Below are positions 53,960-63,660 of a stretch of DNA of 64,000 nucleotides, one piece after another. How positions within the stretch are numbered: the stretch's first letter is position 1; each line of letters opens with the position of its first letter. A model generated the notes under the pieces. It did no database searches, was not told the DNA's origin, and saw only the letters and a list, made by a program, of their open reading frames with translations. This stretch comes from Eublepharis macularius (Eukaryota > Chordata > Lepidosauria > Squamata > Eublepharidae): assembly GCF_028583425.1 (NCBI RefSeq), contig NC_072795.1, positions 4,797,001-4,861,000 of the forward strand, written 5' to 3'. The position numbers and the translations under genes are program-made.

Positions 53960-54180
53960 ACATCAGGGCTTAGTTCTCGTGGCCCCTTCTTACATGCCCA
54001 GGGTAATGCCAATCACCACTTGGCTGAGGATCCTGACAGTGTTTTGCCATCTTCGGGGCATGGAGCAGGGGTCACTGGGAGGTTGGGGGAGGGAGTGAGT
54101 TGTGAATTTCCTGCACTGAGCAAGGGGGTTGGACTAGATGACCCTAGAGGTCCCTTCCAACACTATGATTCTATAAATTT
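53960..54180 (+). mobile_element. CR1-type LINE 3' tail
   Basis: CTCGTGGCCCCTTCTTACAT to CCCTTCCAACACTATGATTC, the classic CR1 end. Confidence 0.88.
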
Positions 54181-54269
54181 CCCAACCCAGAGTCATCACC
54201 AACTTATTTTATATACAGCAATGCTACTTAATAATCTGAGAAGTGTGTCTAGTTTTGCACATGGTGGTG

Positions 54270-54360
54270 GAGAGAACCCTCAAGTCATAGCCGACTTATG
54301 GCAAACCCCTGTTGGGACTTTCATAGCAAGAGGTGTCCATTATTGTCAGGGTCATTTAAG
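54270..54360 (-). mobile_element. 5S-derived SINE 3' fragment
   Basis: AAGTCATAGCCGACTTATGG and CAAACCCCTGTTGGGACTTT. Confidence 0.6.
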
Positions 54361-54600
54361 GAAAAGAGGGCCAGCCCCAGAATCCCTTCAGCAGGGAGAA
54401 ACTGAATACTAGCAAGCCTGGCGCACAGAATTTTCTGGCCATGGACCTTTTTCTCATCTTTGATGCCGTTGTGATGACACAAAGCTCTGCCACTCCTGCT
54501 GATGTCATTAGCGTCACCACAGCAACCGGGTGGAGACAGTTCTGGCCAGGGTAGCCTAGCAGTTGATTCAACAGCCCTTACAGGTCAGATCTCCTGAGAA

Positions 54601-54704
54601 ATGCAGCCCAGTGAAGATGGATACTTTAATCTCACCTCCTGCCTCTTCGCCTCTTTCCACTTCTGCTTGATCTTACTTAATAGCTTCCTGTTCTTTACCT
54701 ACCC
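54601..54704 (+). CDS. ZDHHC19: ZDHHC19 coding exon 1
   Basis: It begins MQPSEDGYFNLTSCLFASFH and continues as a hydrophobic span ending FFTYP, split CC|C, donor GTAAGT at 54705. Human has FLPSLFAAFNVVLLVFF and FAFPC here. Confidence 0.85.
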
Positions 54705-57700
54705 GTAAGTCTGGGCTTGGGTTGGTCACCCCCGGAGATTCCTTTGGGTCAACTGACTGCTGCCGACGGAGCTTTTTGAATCAAACAATCTGGGGGGGGG
54801 ATATTGATTTCTATATGTTATTTGTATCCCCCTTAAGCAGGCATCTCCCAAAGCGATCGTATCCATCCAGAGACCTCGCTTGCCCTGCCCGCTGGTTTAC
54901 CAGAGCCAAGCTACAAGTGAGGAATGACACTTGCCAGGCAAGTGAACAGACTCACGTGTATTCCTCCCTGTTCACTTGCCATTCACTTGCTCTCCACTTG
55001 ATCCAGTGGAGAGCAAGTGAATGGCAAGTGAACAGAGAGGAATACACGTGAGTCTGTTCACTTGCCAGGCAAGTGTCATTCCTCACTTGTAGCTTGGCTG
55101 TGATACCAGATAAAAAGACATGGGAAGGGGAACAGAAGGAAAGAGAATGAAGGAAGTTTGCAGCTTAAATTTAGATCAAGTCGAGTAGCTGTGTCAGTAG
55201 CAGTAGAAAAGAGCAAGAGTCCAGTACCACCTATAAGATGAACAAAATTTGTGGTGGGGTATGAGCTTTCGTGAGCCACAGCTCACGTCTTCAGATATAG
55301 CTAGAATGTGAGTCCATCTGTCCTCATGACTTGGAGAATTGAATGATTGCAGAAGCTGAATGATAATAATAATAAAACAACAACAACATTTGATTTATAT
55401 ACCGCCCTTCAGGACAACTTAATGCCCACTCAGAGTGGTTTACAAAGTATGCCATTATTATCCCCACAACAAAACAACCTGTGAGGTGGTTGGGGCTGAG
55501 AGAGCTCCAGAGAGCCGTGACTAGCCCAAGGTCGCCCAGCTAGCTTCAAGTGGAGGAGTGGGGAATCAAACCCAGCTCTCCAGATTAGAGTCCCGTGCTC
55601 TTAACCACTACACCAAACTGCTCTCTAATAATAGCTGGTGAATAGCAGGCATGACAGGATAGGGTGGGGGCATGCAGAGGGGTGGTGGGTGTGGAGAAAT
55701 TAGCATTGATAATCAGACAGGAAGCCTAGGTCTCGATTCAATCCAGGTGGATACATTGCCTTGAGCTTTGTTATCAGTTGCAATTCAGCAATCTCTCTTT
55801 CTAATCTCCCTTTGAAATTCCTATGCAGGATAACTGCTGCTTCTAGGTCAGCAACTGAATGTCCTGGAAAGTTAAAATGTCCCCCCACTGGTTTTTGAAT
55901 GTTTTGGTTTCTGATTCAGAGGAGTTAGCCGTGTTAGTCTGTAGTAGCAAAATAGAAAAGAGTCCAGTAGCACCTTTAAGACTAACCAAATTTACTGTAG
56001 CATAAGATTTTGAGAACCACAGTTCTCTTCGTCAGATGCAACCTGTGATTCTCGAAAGCTTATGCTACAGTAAAGTTGGTTAGTCTTAAAGGTGCTACTG
56101 GACTCTTTTCTATTTTGGTTTCTGTCATCAGATTTATGTCCATTAAGATAGGAAAACCATGAACAGGAGAATTTCCCAGAATGGGTTTACCCCTTCTTCC
56201 TACAACCTCTTGCACCCTATGAAAAGCCGACCCTCAGTGTCCTCCAGTACAGAGCGGGATGTGGTGAAGTGCATGGAAAATTTCCCTTGTTGGTGTCCCA
56301 ACACGTGTAGTGTGCAGCGATTCTAGCCAAGCTACAAGTGATGGGAAATGTAGGCGTCCTGGTCTTGCAGCTGTAATGGAGAGCCAAGCTGTAAAACCAG
56401 GATGCCTACATTTCCCATCAATACTTGAGGTAAGCTGACAAGTGTCCAACCTGCGTTAGGCGTCACTTGTAGCTTGGCTCTCACGAGGTTCCAGTCATGA
56501 AACTCATGGGGTATGACCCTGGGCCCGTCACTCCTGTTCAGCCTCACCTGCCCTCATAGGGCTGTTGTGAAGGTAAACGGCAAGAGAGGGGAACAATGTC
56601 TGTTGTTTAGAAGAAGGATGAGATGAAAATGTGCAAGAGATAATGATAATGATAATGATAATGATAATGATAATGATAATGATAATGATAATGATAATGA
56701 TAATGATAATGATAATGATAATGATAATGATAATGATAATGATTGATTTATATACCGCCCTTCAGGATGACTTAACACCCACTCAGAGCGCTTTATAAAG
56801 TATGTTATTATCAGGGCTTTTTTTCAGTGGGAACACAGTAGAACGGAGTTCTGGCACCTCTCGTGTCCGGTGGCCCCGCCCCCCCGATCTGCTGACAGAG
56901 ATCAGTCCCCCTGGAGGAAATGGCTTGTTTTGTAAGGAGGGCCGTGTGTTTCTCCCTCATTTCTCTCTTGAGAGTTCCACCACCTCTTCTCCCAGAAAAA
57001 AAGCTCTGGTTATTATTATCCCCACAACAACAAACACCCTGTGAGGTGGGTGGGGCTGAGAGAGCTCTGAGAGAGCTGCGACTGACCCAAGGTCACCCAG
57101 CTGGCTTCAAGTGGAGGAGTGGGGAATCAAACCCGGCTCTCCAGATTAGAGTCCTGCACTCTTAACCACTACACAAAACTGGCACCAAACTCATGATGTG
57201 CAGGGCTGCCAACTCTGGGTCAGGAAATTCCTGGAGGTTTGGGGGTGGAGCCTGGGGAGGGCAGAGTCTAGCAGGTATAATGCCATAGAGTCCATCCTCC
57301 GAAGCAGCCGTTTTCTTTGTATTCTGAAGATCAGTTGTAATTTGGGGCAATCTCCAGGCCCTACCTGGAGGTTGGCAAGCCTAGATCCATGAGCTGCGTC
57401 CGGCTTGATCTCGACTGCAAGAGCATTTGTGTGGCAACTTTCAACAGGTAACCCTGTAGGGGGGAAATAGAAAAGAGTCCAGTAGCACCTTTAAGACTAA
57501 CCAATTTTATTGCAGCATAAGCTTTTGAGAGCCACAGCTCTCTTTGTCAGATGCATCATCAGACCAACCAACTTTATTGCAGCATAAGCTTTTGAGAGCC
57601 ACAGCTCTCTTCATCACTACAGTCTCTTTTGCCACTACAGACTAACACGGCTGACTCCTCTGGACCTGTAGGGGGAATGCACATGTGATACCTTCACAGG

Positions 57701-60700
57701 CCATTTTCAAAAGACCATCTTTCAGACATACCCAATGGTTGTAGCATACCTGGTTGGATTTTTAAAAATGCTTTTCCTTTGATCCACAGTCCACCCCACC
57801 CACCCCCGCTATATCATTAAACTCCTTTAGAAAGTTTGTTTATTCATTTGAGGAGTTGAGCACCAGTGCAGAGGGTGGAGGGGGCACCATTTTAAAATAG
57901 TTTCAGGTGGGTAGCCATGTTGGTCTGCAGTAGAACAGCGAATCTGAGTCCAGTGGCACCTCAGAGACCAGTAAGAGTTTTCAAAGGTACAGACTTTTGA
58001 GAGTCAGAGCTCCCTTCTTCGGATAGTGTCAGGTGGGTAGCCGAATTGGTGTGCAGTAGAACAGCAGGATTTGAGTCCAGTGCCACACTGGAGAACAAGA
58101 TTTTCAGGATAGGATCTTTCAAGAAACATCCAATGAAACATCCAACTGAGAGCCAAGCTACAAGTGACGCCTGACACAGGTTGGACACTTGTCAGCTTCC
58201 CTCAAGTTTTGATGGGAAATGTAGGCGTCCTGGTCTTGCAGCTTGGCTCTCCATTTAATTGAAGTTTACAGAGCAGCAGTCTATGGGAGGGAGAACATGC
58301 GGTCGGGAGGGGAGTGCAGGCGTCGGGCTCTTGCCAGGCACCCCCTTCCCCTCCGCTGGGTGTGTGTGTGTGGGGGGGGGGTTCTGTAAACTTCAATTAA
58401 ATGGAGAGCCAAGCTGCAAGACCAGGATGCCTACATTTCCCATCAAAACTTGAGGGAAGCTGACAAGTGTCCAACCTGTGTCAGGCGTCGCTTGTAGCTT
58501 GGCTCTCAGTTGACTGCCAACTGCTCAGCTGATTAACATTATCGGCTCCCTGATGCTTCCCAGCCATGTCTTGAAGAGCTCTCTGAGTTTTCTTAGCTTA
58601 TAAGTCATGCTAGGTTTCTCCGGGAATTACAACTGATCTCCAGACTAGACAGATCAGTTCCCTCGAAGAGAACGGCAGCTCTCTGTGGCATCACATTCCG
58701 GCTGAGCTCCCTCCCCTTCCCCAACTCCCCTCACCCAAAGCACCACATTCAAATCTCTAGGAATTTCTCGGGCTGGAGCTGGCAACCCTAAGGCATGCCC
58801 AGATCCTGTGGGAAAATGCCTTCCCCGAAAGGACCACGTCAAGCTGGTGAATTTTGACGCAGCAGGTGGCCTATGGCTATGGAATAGAGGTGGGCACGAT
58901 GAAAAAAAAAACCGATCAAGCTGATCGTGGATCGGCGCCGGCGACGATCCCAAATTAACGATTCTGTGTTTGGCCGTCAGAGCTGCCTATCAGGGTTTGC
59001 AGGGATGAGATTGGAGTGCCCAAGACTACAGAACACCCCCTTCCCCCTCCCTCCCCTGGGTGTCTTCTCCCAACTTGTGACTGCTTTGCTGCTCCGTGGT
59101 TGGAAGGAAGCCCTGCTGATCAAGGCAAGCTGGGCTTCCATTTGGGTTTCCAGGACGACAGAAGGAGGGCAAACAGAGCTCAGGCATTCCCCTGGCTCCG
59201 TTGCCAGGGGAATAGATTGCTGGCGCCTGAGTGTCTGGCTTCCCGATTCGAGCATGATCACCCCGATCCAGCCCCGATCCAGCCCCCCTCCCGACCGCTG
59301 GATTGTTGGCCGTGCCCAAGCACGATCCGCCGGGTCCCGATCGCGTGATCGCTATTATCGTAGGTTTTTTTCTATCGTAATGCGGATCGTGCCCATCTCT
59401 ACTATGGAATAAACTACCCCTAGCAAAACCCGCAGAGAAATGATATAAATGGGGGAAATTGCTTTTTCCATTTGTTAGTCAGTTTGCTTACATATACTGA
59501 CTTATGACTAAGCCTCATCAAGCAGTTTGCTTTTAGACCCTCGAGAAGTCCTTTTTGCTGCCGACTTTTGCCCAACAGACACGACAGCCAGCAGCTGACG
59601 TCCATTTGCTTCTCTTTCAGCTGCTACTGGCTAGCCATCCATGTATCGTGGGCCTTCCCCATTATCTGTGGCTTCCTCTTCATCGCCAGCATTATCTTCT
59701 TCCTCTTTGCCAGTTTCACAGACACGGGAATTCTCCACAAGGGTAAGCAGCACTGCAGGCATGCAAGCGTAGGGAGGGGTAGTCTGGGTTCTGCAGTGCC
59801 AGCGGGGTTGCCAGTTTCAGGTTGGGACATTCTTAGCGATTGGGGGGCAGAACCTGGGCAGGGCGGAGTATGGGGAGGTGCCATAGAGCTGGCAACCCTA
59901 CTGTTCCATCTTTGCTGAAAGTAGCTTCAGAACAACATAACTGGCCGAAAATGTTTCTCTTTTCTCAGTTGCCCAGGGAACTTAGATAAGGCCACACATT
60001 CTTTAGGCTATTGTCTCATGAGAAAGGAGAAATAGATACAAGAAGAGCACATTCACTCCCTCTATATATAACTCTGGATTCTAAAGTTTGGAAGTCAGCA
60101 ACAGTGAGAAATTCAGAGTCCGCAATAGGTAGGGACCAAATAAGGGGAACGAAAAGGTTACATTGATCGCGAGACTAGTTAGAGAACTGAGAAGTAGCCA
60201 ATTGAAAGAACTGTAGACAGGGCTTTTTTTCTGGGAAAAGAGGTGGTGGAACTCAGTGGGTTGCCCTAGGAGAAAATGGTCACATGGCTGGTGGCCCCAT
60301 CCCCTGATCTCCAGACAAAGGGGAGTTGAGATTGCCCTCCACGGAGGGCAATCTCAACTCCCCTCTGTCTGGAGAGCAGGGGGCGGGGCCACCAGCCATG
60401 TGACCATTTTCAAGAGGTTCCGGAACTCCATTCCACTGCGTTCCTCCTGCTGAAAAAAAGCCCTGACTGTAGAGATCAGATGTATGTAATGACCAATTGC
60501 AAATTAATCTGCAGGCAGTTCCTTTTGTACTGAAAAAAGGTCTTTAAAACTGCTTGTAAGCTTTATGCTCTTTGGTACTCTCATGGCTCCTTTGAACGCT
60601 GGGTACCCATATTGCAATATTCAATACAACCATCGAAAGAAGCACTTGTCTGTCTCCTCCTTTTGCTCTGAAGGATCTGGGGAAGGGCAGAAGGGCGCTT

Positions 60701-63138
60701 TTTGTGTAATGCAGCCACTTCTCTGTGTTCTCTCTTGCTGCCAGGTGTCAAAGAAGAGTTAGTGAACCAGGCGGTTATCCGGAGAACTCCCAACCACCAG
60801 TGGTGCTCTCAATGCCAGCTCTACTGCCGGCCACACACCTTCCACTGCTCCTGGTGCAATGCCTGCGTGGAGGTAAAACCAGACAGGGGCACAGAAGGAA
60901 GCTTGGGCATATGTTGCTTGGCAGGGTGGGCACCCTGCATTCCCTTCCCAGAGGAGGAATTGCACCAGTGGACAGATGCCTTTATGTGGAACGAGCGCTC
61001 AGAGGGTGGGCTTCATTGATTTCTTTATTGGTGCTTGTTTGTGGAAACATTTGGTGTAGTGGTTAAGAGCAATGGGACTCTAATCTGGAGAGCTGAGTTT
61101 GAATCTCCACTGCTCCACTTGAGGCCAGCTGGGTGACCTTGGGTCAGTCACAGCTCTCTCAGAGCTCTCTCAGCCCCACCCACGTCACAGGGTGTTTTGT
61201 TGTGGGGATAATAGTAACATACTTTGTACACCACTCTTGAGTGTGTGTTAAGTCATCCTGAAGGGTGGTATATAAATCAAATGTTGTTATTTGTGCTGCA
61301 CCTTTCTCCTGAGATTATATGGCACAGATTTGCAATAAAAACCATTATAAACACTATAGTGTTGCCAGCTCCAGGTGGGAAAATTTCTGGAGATTTGAGG
61401 GTGGGGCTTGAGGAGGACAGAGTTTGGGGAGGGACGTCATTGGAGGTATAATGCCCCCCATCTAAAGCAGCCATTCCCTCCAGGGGAACTGATCTGGAGA
61501 TCAGTCGTAATTCTGGGATAACTCCAACCCCCGCCTGGAGGTTGGTAACCCTAGTCCACACATTCAGTTCTGCTTCATGAAGTGACACTTGTGCAGGTGA
61601 AGTTGCCCCAGAGGGTGGGGCAGGCTCAAAGTGTTTTGCCTTCTATGATGGCAGCAAGAACTGCCCCCCAAGGAGCCAGAGGAGACAACCCCACTTACCG
61701 CTCTGTTCCTCCTGATGGGGGTGGCAGGTGAATGGGCAGCAGGTTGGCGGGAAGGAGGCGGGTGGGATTGGAAGTTGCTGCCCCTCAAAAATCTTGGGTC
61801 ACCTTATTATAGAACAGGGGTTTGGCAGGGCCATTTTAAGGTCTGCCCATCTCGATGGCATAATAGCTGGTGCCCATTGCTGATGGCTAGAAGTAGACCA
61901 AGCCCTTGTAAGGCCTTCCCCATTAGGGTTGCCAACCTCCAGGCGGGACCTGACATTCTCCTGGAATCACAACTGACCTCCAGACTACGCAGATAAAATG
62001 GTGGGACTCTAATCTGGAGAACCGGGTTTGATTCCCTGCTCCTCCACTTGAAGCCAGCTGGGTGACCTTGGGTCAGTCACAGCTCTTTGGAGCTCTCTCA
62101 GCCCCACCCACCTCACAGGGTGATCGTTGTGGGGATAATAGCAACACGCTTTGTAAACCATTCTGAGAGGGTGTTGTCCTGAAGGGCGGTATATAAATTG
62201 GGGGGGAAAGTATTCAGGGGATAGCAAGGAATCTATGGTATATCACAGATTCTAGGTGAAATCCTTTTGCAAAATTCCCTTCTGCACAGGCAAAACCCTC
62301 AAATCTCCAGGAATTTTCCAGACTGGAGTTGGCAACCCAGTCCCCATCCTGCTCCCCCCCCCAGTCCTTTAGGCTGATTGGCCAGAGAACCACGTCCAGC
62401 TGCTCAGAGAGCTCGAAAGAAGCAAGGAGCGGGCTGCCTTAACCTGGCTTCCGGCCATAGAATAGGGAAGGTTGACGGCTGGCTCCTCTCTGCGAGATTT
62501 TCTCTTTCTTCTCTCTTTTTTTAAAAATAATTTTTATTTTATTAATAAGATTAAATGCCCAATAAAGGGGCAGGGGAAAGCAGAATTAAAGAAAAGGGAA
62601 GAGAAAGAGAAAAAGGGGAAATGAAAGAAAAACATTAAAGAAAGGAAAAACAAAGAGAAATGATACATATTTCATTTTCCTCTACAACACCTATTATATC
62701 TTTACATCTTTACACACATAGTACTTGAAGTTTTAATACCTCTAAAATTTACCTTTTCAATACTGCCCCCTTCTATTTATTTTTCCCAAGTTTATCTCCT
62801 TACTAATCAAATCCACAAATCATCAATTCATTTTTTCTCGTCTCAAGCAGAAAGTCAATAAGAGGTTTCCAGTTAACCGTGAAAGTAGACAGTGTTTTAT
62901 CTCTAATCAGAGCGGTAAGGTTAGCCATCTCTTTCTTCTCTCTGAAGGATTTCTGCCTGCACGATTTTGACCACCACTGCCTGTGGGTCAACAACTGTAT
63001 CGGCTGCCACAACGTGCACTTCTTTGACCTCTTTAATTCATTCCTGAGTTTATACTGCCTGGCCATGATGATTTCCTGCTACGCCTACTCGAAGCTGAGC
63101 CCCCATCAAGAGTCCTACAGCATGGAGGACGTTTGCAT
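54601..63138 (+). CDS. ZDHHC19: Palmitoyltransferase ZDHHC19, 5' four exons (partial, runs off window)
   Basis: DHHC enzymes move palmitate onto protein cysteines from within the membrane; the mammalian gene is mainly testis-expressed. Exons found are 54601-54704, 59621-59742, 60745-60872 and 62948-63138. Visible are two N-terminal membrane spans (about residues 11-33 and 46-67), a DPG-type motif reading TDTG (68-71) before ILHKG, the cysteine-rich domain from W95 to E118, then DHHC at 126-129 in WVNNCIG context (numbering with the upstream acceptor). An in-frame TGA directly precedes the ATG, fixing the start. Frame is kept through all three joins. The exon 4 acceptor is abnormal: the place where human begins DFDHHC is preceded by CAC instead of CAG, and the next AG upstream adds five residues. 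The third membrane span has begun; the fourth and the tail lie beyond 64000. Confidence 0.88.
54903..55099. mobile_element. Family E foldback, arms about 95 bp, near perfect
   Basis: GAGCCAAGCTACAAGTGAGG at one end and CCTCACTTGTAGCTTGGCT at the other, meeting at TTGATCCA. It lies 200 bp after ZDHHC19 exon 1. Confidence 0.93.
55170..55905 (-). mobile_element. Family C Penelope-like fragment with endonuclease peptide, split by an S1 SINE
   Basis: Minus strand: a 62-codon frame at 55888-55700 (HFNFPGHSVADL, EREIAELQL, PPGLNRDLGF) is followed by UTR, then the SINE, then hairpin CTGAAGA with GTGAGC/GCTCAC and GAAA (about 55296-55266). Same order as 22761-23225. Confidence 0.65.
55362..55628 (-). 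mobile_element. S1 SINE inside the Penelope-like fragment
   Basis: AATAATAATAAAACAACAAC tail to CTTAACCACTACACCAAACT head. Flanking GAATGATAATAA and CTCTAATAATAGC may be duplication remnants. Confidence 0.9.
55906..56118. mobile_element. Family A foldback
   Basis: CAGAGGAGTTAGCCGTGTTA to GGTGCTACTGGACTCTTTTC; centre near 56039. Confidence 0.88.
56325..56487. mobile_element. Family E foldback, one arm shortened
   Basis: TAGCCAAGCTACAAGTGATG skips to the inner arm; the right arm is complete to GTAGCTTGGCTCTC. Confidence 0.82.
56637..56743. repeat. (GATAAT)n microsatellite
   Basis: About 17 hexamers, adjoining the S1 SINE tail from which it probably grew. Confidence 0.97.
56744..57185 (-). 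mobile_element. S1 SINE split by a hAT MITE
   Basis: GATTTATATACCGCCCTTCA to TTATTAT, resuming with TTATTATTATCCCCACAACA to the head CTACACAAAACTGGC. Confidence 0.92.
56812..57008. mobile_element. hAT MITE, CAGGGC family, with perfect 8-bp duplication
   Basis: GTTATTAT flanks at 56804-56811 and 57009-57016; ends CAGGGCTTTTTTTCAG and AGAAAAAAAGCTCTG. Confidence 0.94.
57205..57385. mobile_element. Family D foldback
   Basis: GCTGCCAACTCTGGGTCAGG to CCTGGAGGTTGGCAAGC. Confidence 0.78.
57465..57665. mobile_element. Family A, doubled left arm
   Basis: AAGCTTTTGAGAGCCACAGC appears twice about 70 bp apart; end GCTGACTCCTCTGGACCTGT. Confidence 0.85.
57666..57899. other. ZDHHC19 intron 1 stretch, unassigned
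   Basis: Nothing recognised. Confidence 0.4.
57900..58140. mobile_element. Family B arms, two in the same direction
   Basis: TCAGGTGGGTAGCC at 57902 and again at 58029, each followed by GTAGAACAGC and a CAGTGGCACC-like part. Confidence 0.78.
58143..58512. mobile_element. Family E foldback, arms about 130 bp
   Basis: CAACTGAGAGCCAAGCTACA pairs with its complement at 58493-58512. The inner arms add TTTAATTGAAGTTTACAGA. The loop is GC-rich with GTGTGTGTGTG and a G run. Confidence 0.9.
58618..58795. mobile_element. Family D foldback
   Basis: TCTCCGGGAATTACAACTGA to GGAGCTGGCAACCCTA. Confidence 0.75.
58885..59401. mobile_element. hAT MITE, TAGAGATGGGC family, larger form
   Basis: Ends TAGAGGTGGGCACGAT and ATCGTGCCCATCTCTA; CTATGGAA flanks both sides. 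The interior differs from 52920-53321 (CGATCC-rich rather than GAACC-rich). Confidence 0.92.
59621..59742 (+). CDS. ZDHHC19: ZDHHC19 coding exon 2
   Basis: It encodes CYWLAIHVSWAFPIICGFLF, then IASIIFFLFASFTDTGILHK, the second span and the DPG-type motif. Acceptor TCTCTTTCAG and donor GTAAGC. Confidence 0.92.
59800..59905. mobile_element. Family D foldback, short
   Basis: GGGGTTGCCAGTTTCAGGTT to GAGCTGGCAACCCTA. Confidence 0.7.
59906..60209. other. ZDHHC19 intron 2 stretch, unassigned
   Basis: Nothing recognised. Confidence 0.4.
60218..60465. mobile_element. hAT MITE, CAGGGC family, with perfect 8-bp duplication
   Basis: ACTGTAGA flanks at 60210-60217 and 60466-60473; central palindrome around GCCCTCCACGGAGGGC. 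Confidence 0.95.
60745..60872 (+). CDS. ZDHHC19: ZDHHC19 coding exon 3, first zinc ligands of the DHHC domain
   Basis: It encodes QWCSQCQLYCRPHTFHCSWC then NACVE. Cysteines 96, 99, 110, 113 and 116 and His 109 follow the family zinc-binding spacing; the usual RPPRSHHC is RPHTFHC. Donor GTAAAA. Confidence 0.93.
61045..61285 (+). mobile_element. S1 SINE
   Basis: TTTGGTGTAGTGGTTAAGAG head to GGGTGGTATATAAATCAAAT and GTTGTTATT tail. Confidence 0.9.
61360..61555. mobile_element. Family D foldback
   Basis: GTGTTGCCAGCTCCAGGTGG to CCTGGAGGTTGGTAACCCTA. Confidence 0.78.
61924..62332. mobile_element. Family D foldback split by an S1 SINE
   Basis: D left part AGGGTTGCCAACCTCCAGGC to about 61993, S1 SINE (+) about 61994-62205, D right part to GGAGTTGGCAACCC. 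The SINE head is shortened. Confidence 0.8.
62517..62927 (-). mobile_element. 5'-truncated L1 with perfect 16-bp target duplication
   Basis: TCTCTTTCTTCTCTCT stands at 62501-62516 and 62928-62943. Poly(A) lies at left; on the minus strand the end of ORF2 reads MANLTALIRDKTLSTFTVNW then KPLIDFLLETRKNE and a stop, then a purine-rich 3' UTR. It is inserted just before ZDHHC19 exon 4. Confidence 0.92.
62948..63138 (+). CDS. ZDHHC19: ZDHHC19 coding exon 4 with the DHHC motif
   Basis: It encodes DFDHHCLWVNNCIGCHN and the start of a membrane span (FLSLYCLAMMISCYAY). Two starts are possible: 62948 after AG at 62946-62947, or 62963 where human splices, but that site reads CAC. Both keep frame. The 3' edge is uncertain: donor GTATCC at 63139, or GTTTGC at 63131. 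Confidence 0.75.
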
Positions 63139-63660
63139 GTATCCTACGCCCCCAGCACCCAGCAGCAGCGCTTTGATTCCAGCTGTGTGTATTTGCATCT
63201 TTGATTCCAGCTGTGTTTGTTTGCATCTTTCAACACAAAGCTGGAAAAATCGCTGGATGCTTCTCCCTCCCTCTCCTCCCTTTCAGTGCACCACGTCAGG
63301 TTACTGCTCACACATTCACACTGCTCATTCTTAGTATCTTGGACTACCTTTGGCCCTGATAAATGCAGACAGCCCTATTGCTATGCATCTGTATCTGGTG
63401 TGGGGCAGCTTTGCCAGTTTAATCACAGGTTTGCACATTTCTAGCTGACTAGCACTGGCCCAGAATTAACCTCTAACCAGATGCCCTACGGGCAGTGCCC
63501 CCAACGACGCAAGATGGGGAAGGACTGAAATCATGTACCATGAGATCACGATGTGCAGCGCCCATTTCCCTGAGCAGGGAGAAGACTCGGTGGTAGCACT
63601 GTAAGGTTTAGCTGTGTTGGGATGCTGGAGCACTGTAATTTAAAAAATAAGTGTTAATAC
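63139..63660. other. ZDHHC19 intron 4, unassigned
   Basis: TTTGATTCCAGCTGTGT is tandemly doubled near 63172-63218. Nothing else recognised. Confidence 0.45.

Noticed and set aside
61045-61120. tRNA genes suggested by A/B-box-like sequences here and in a dozen other places
   Set aside because: Each is the head of a dispersed SINE with a LINE-like tail; none folds into a complete cloverleaf.
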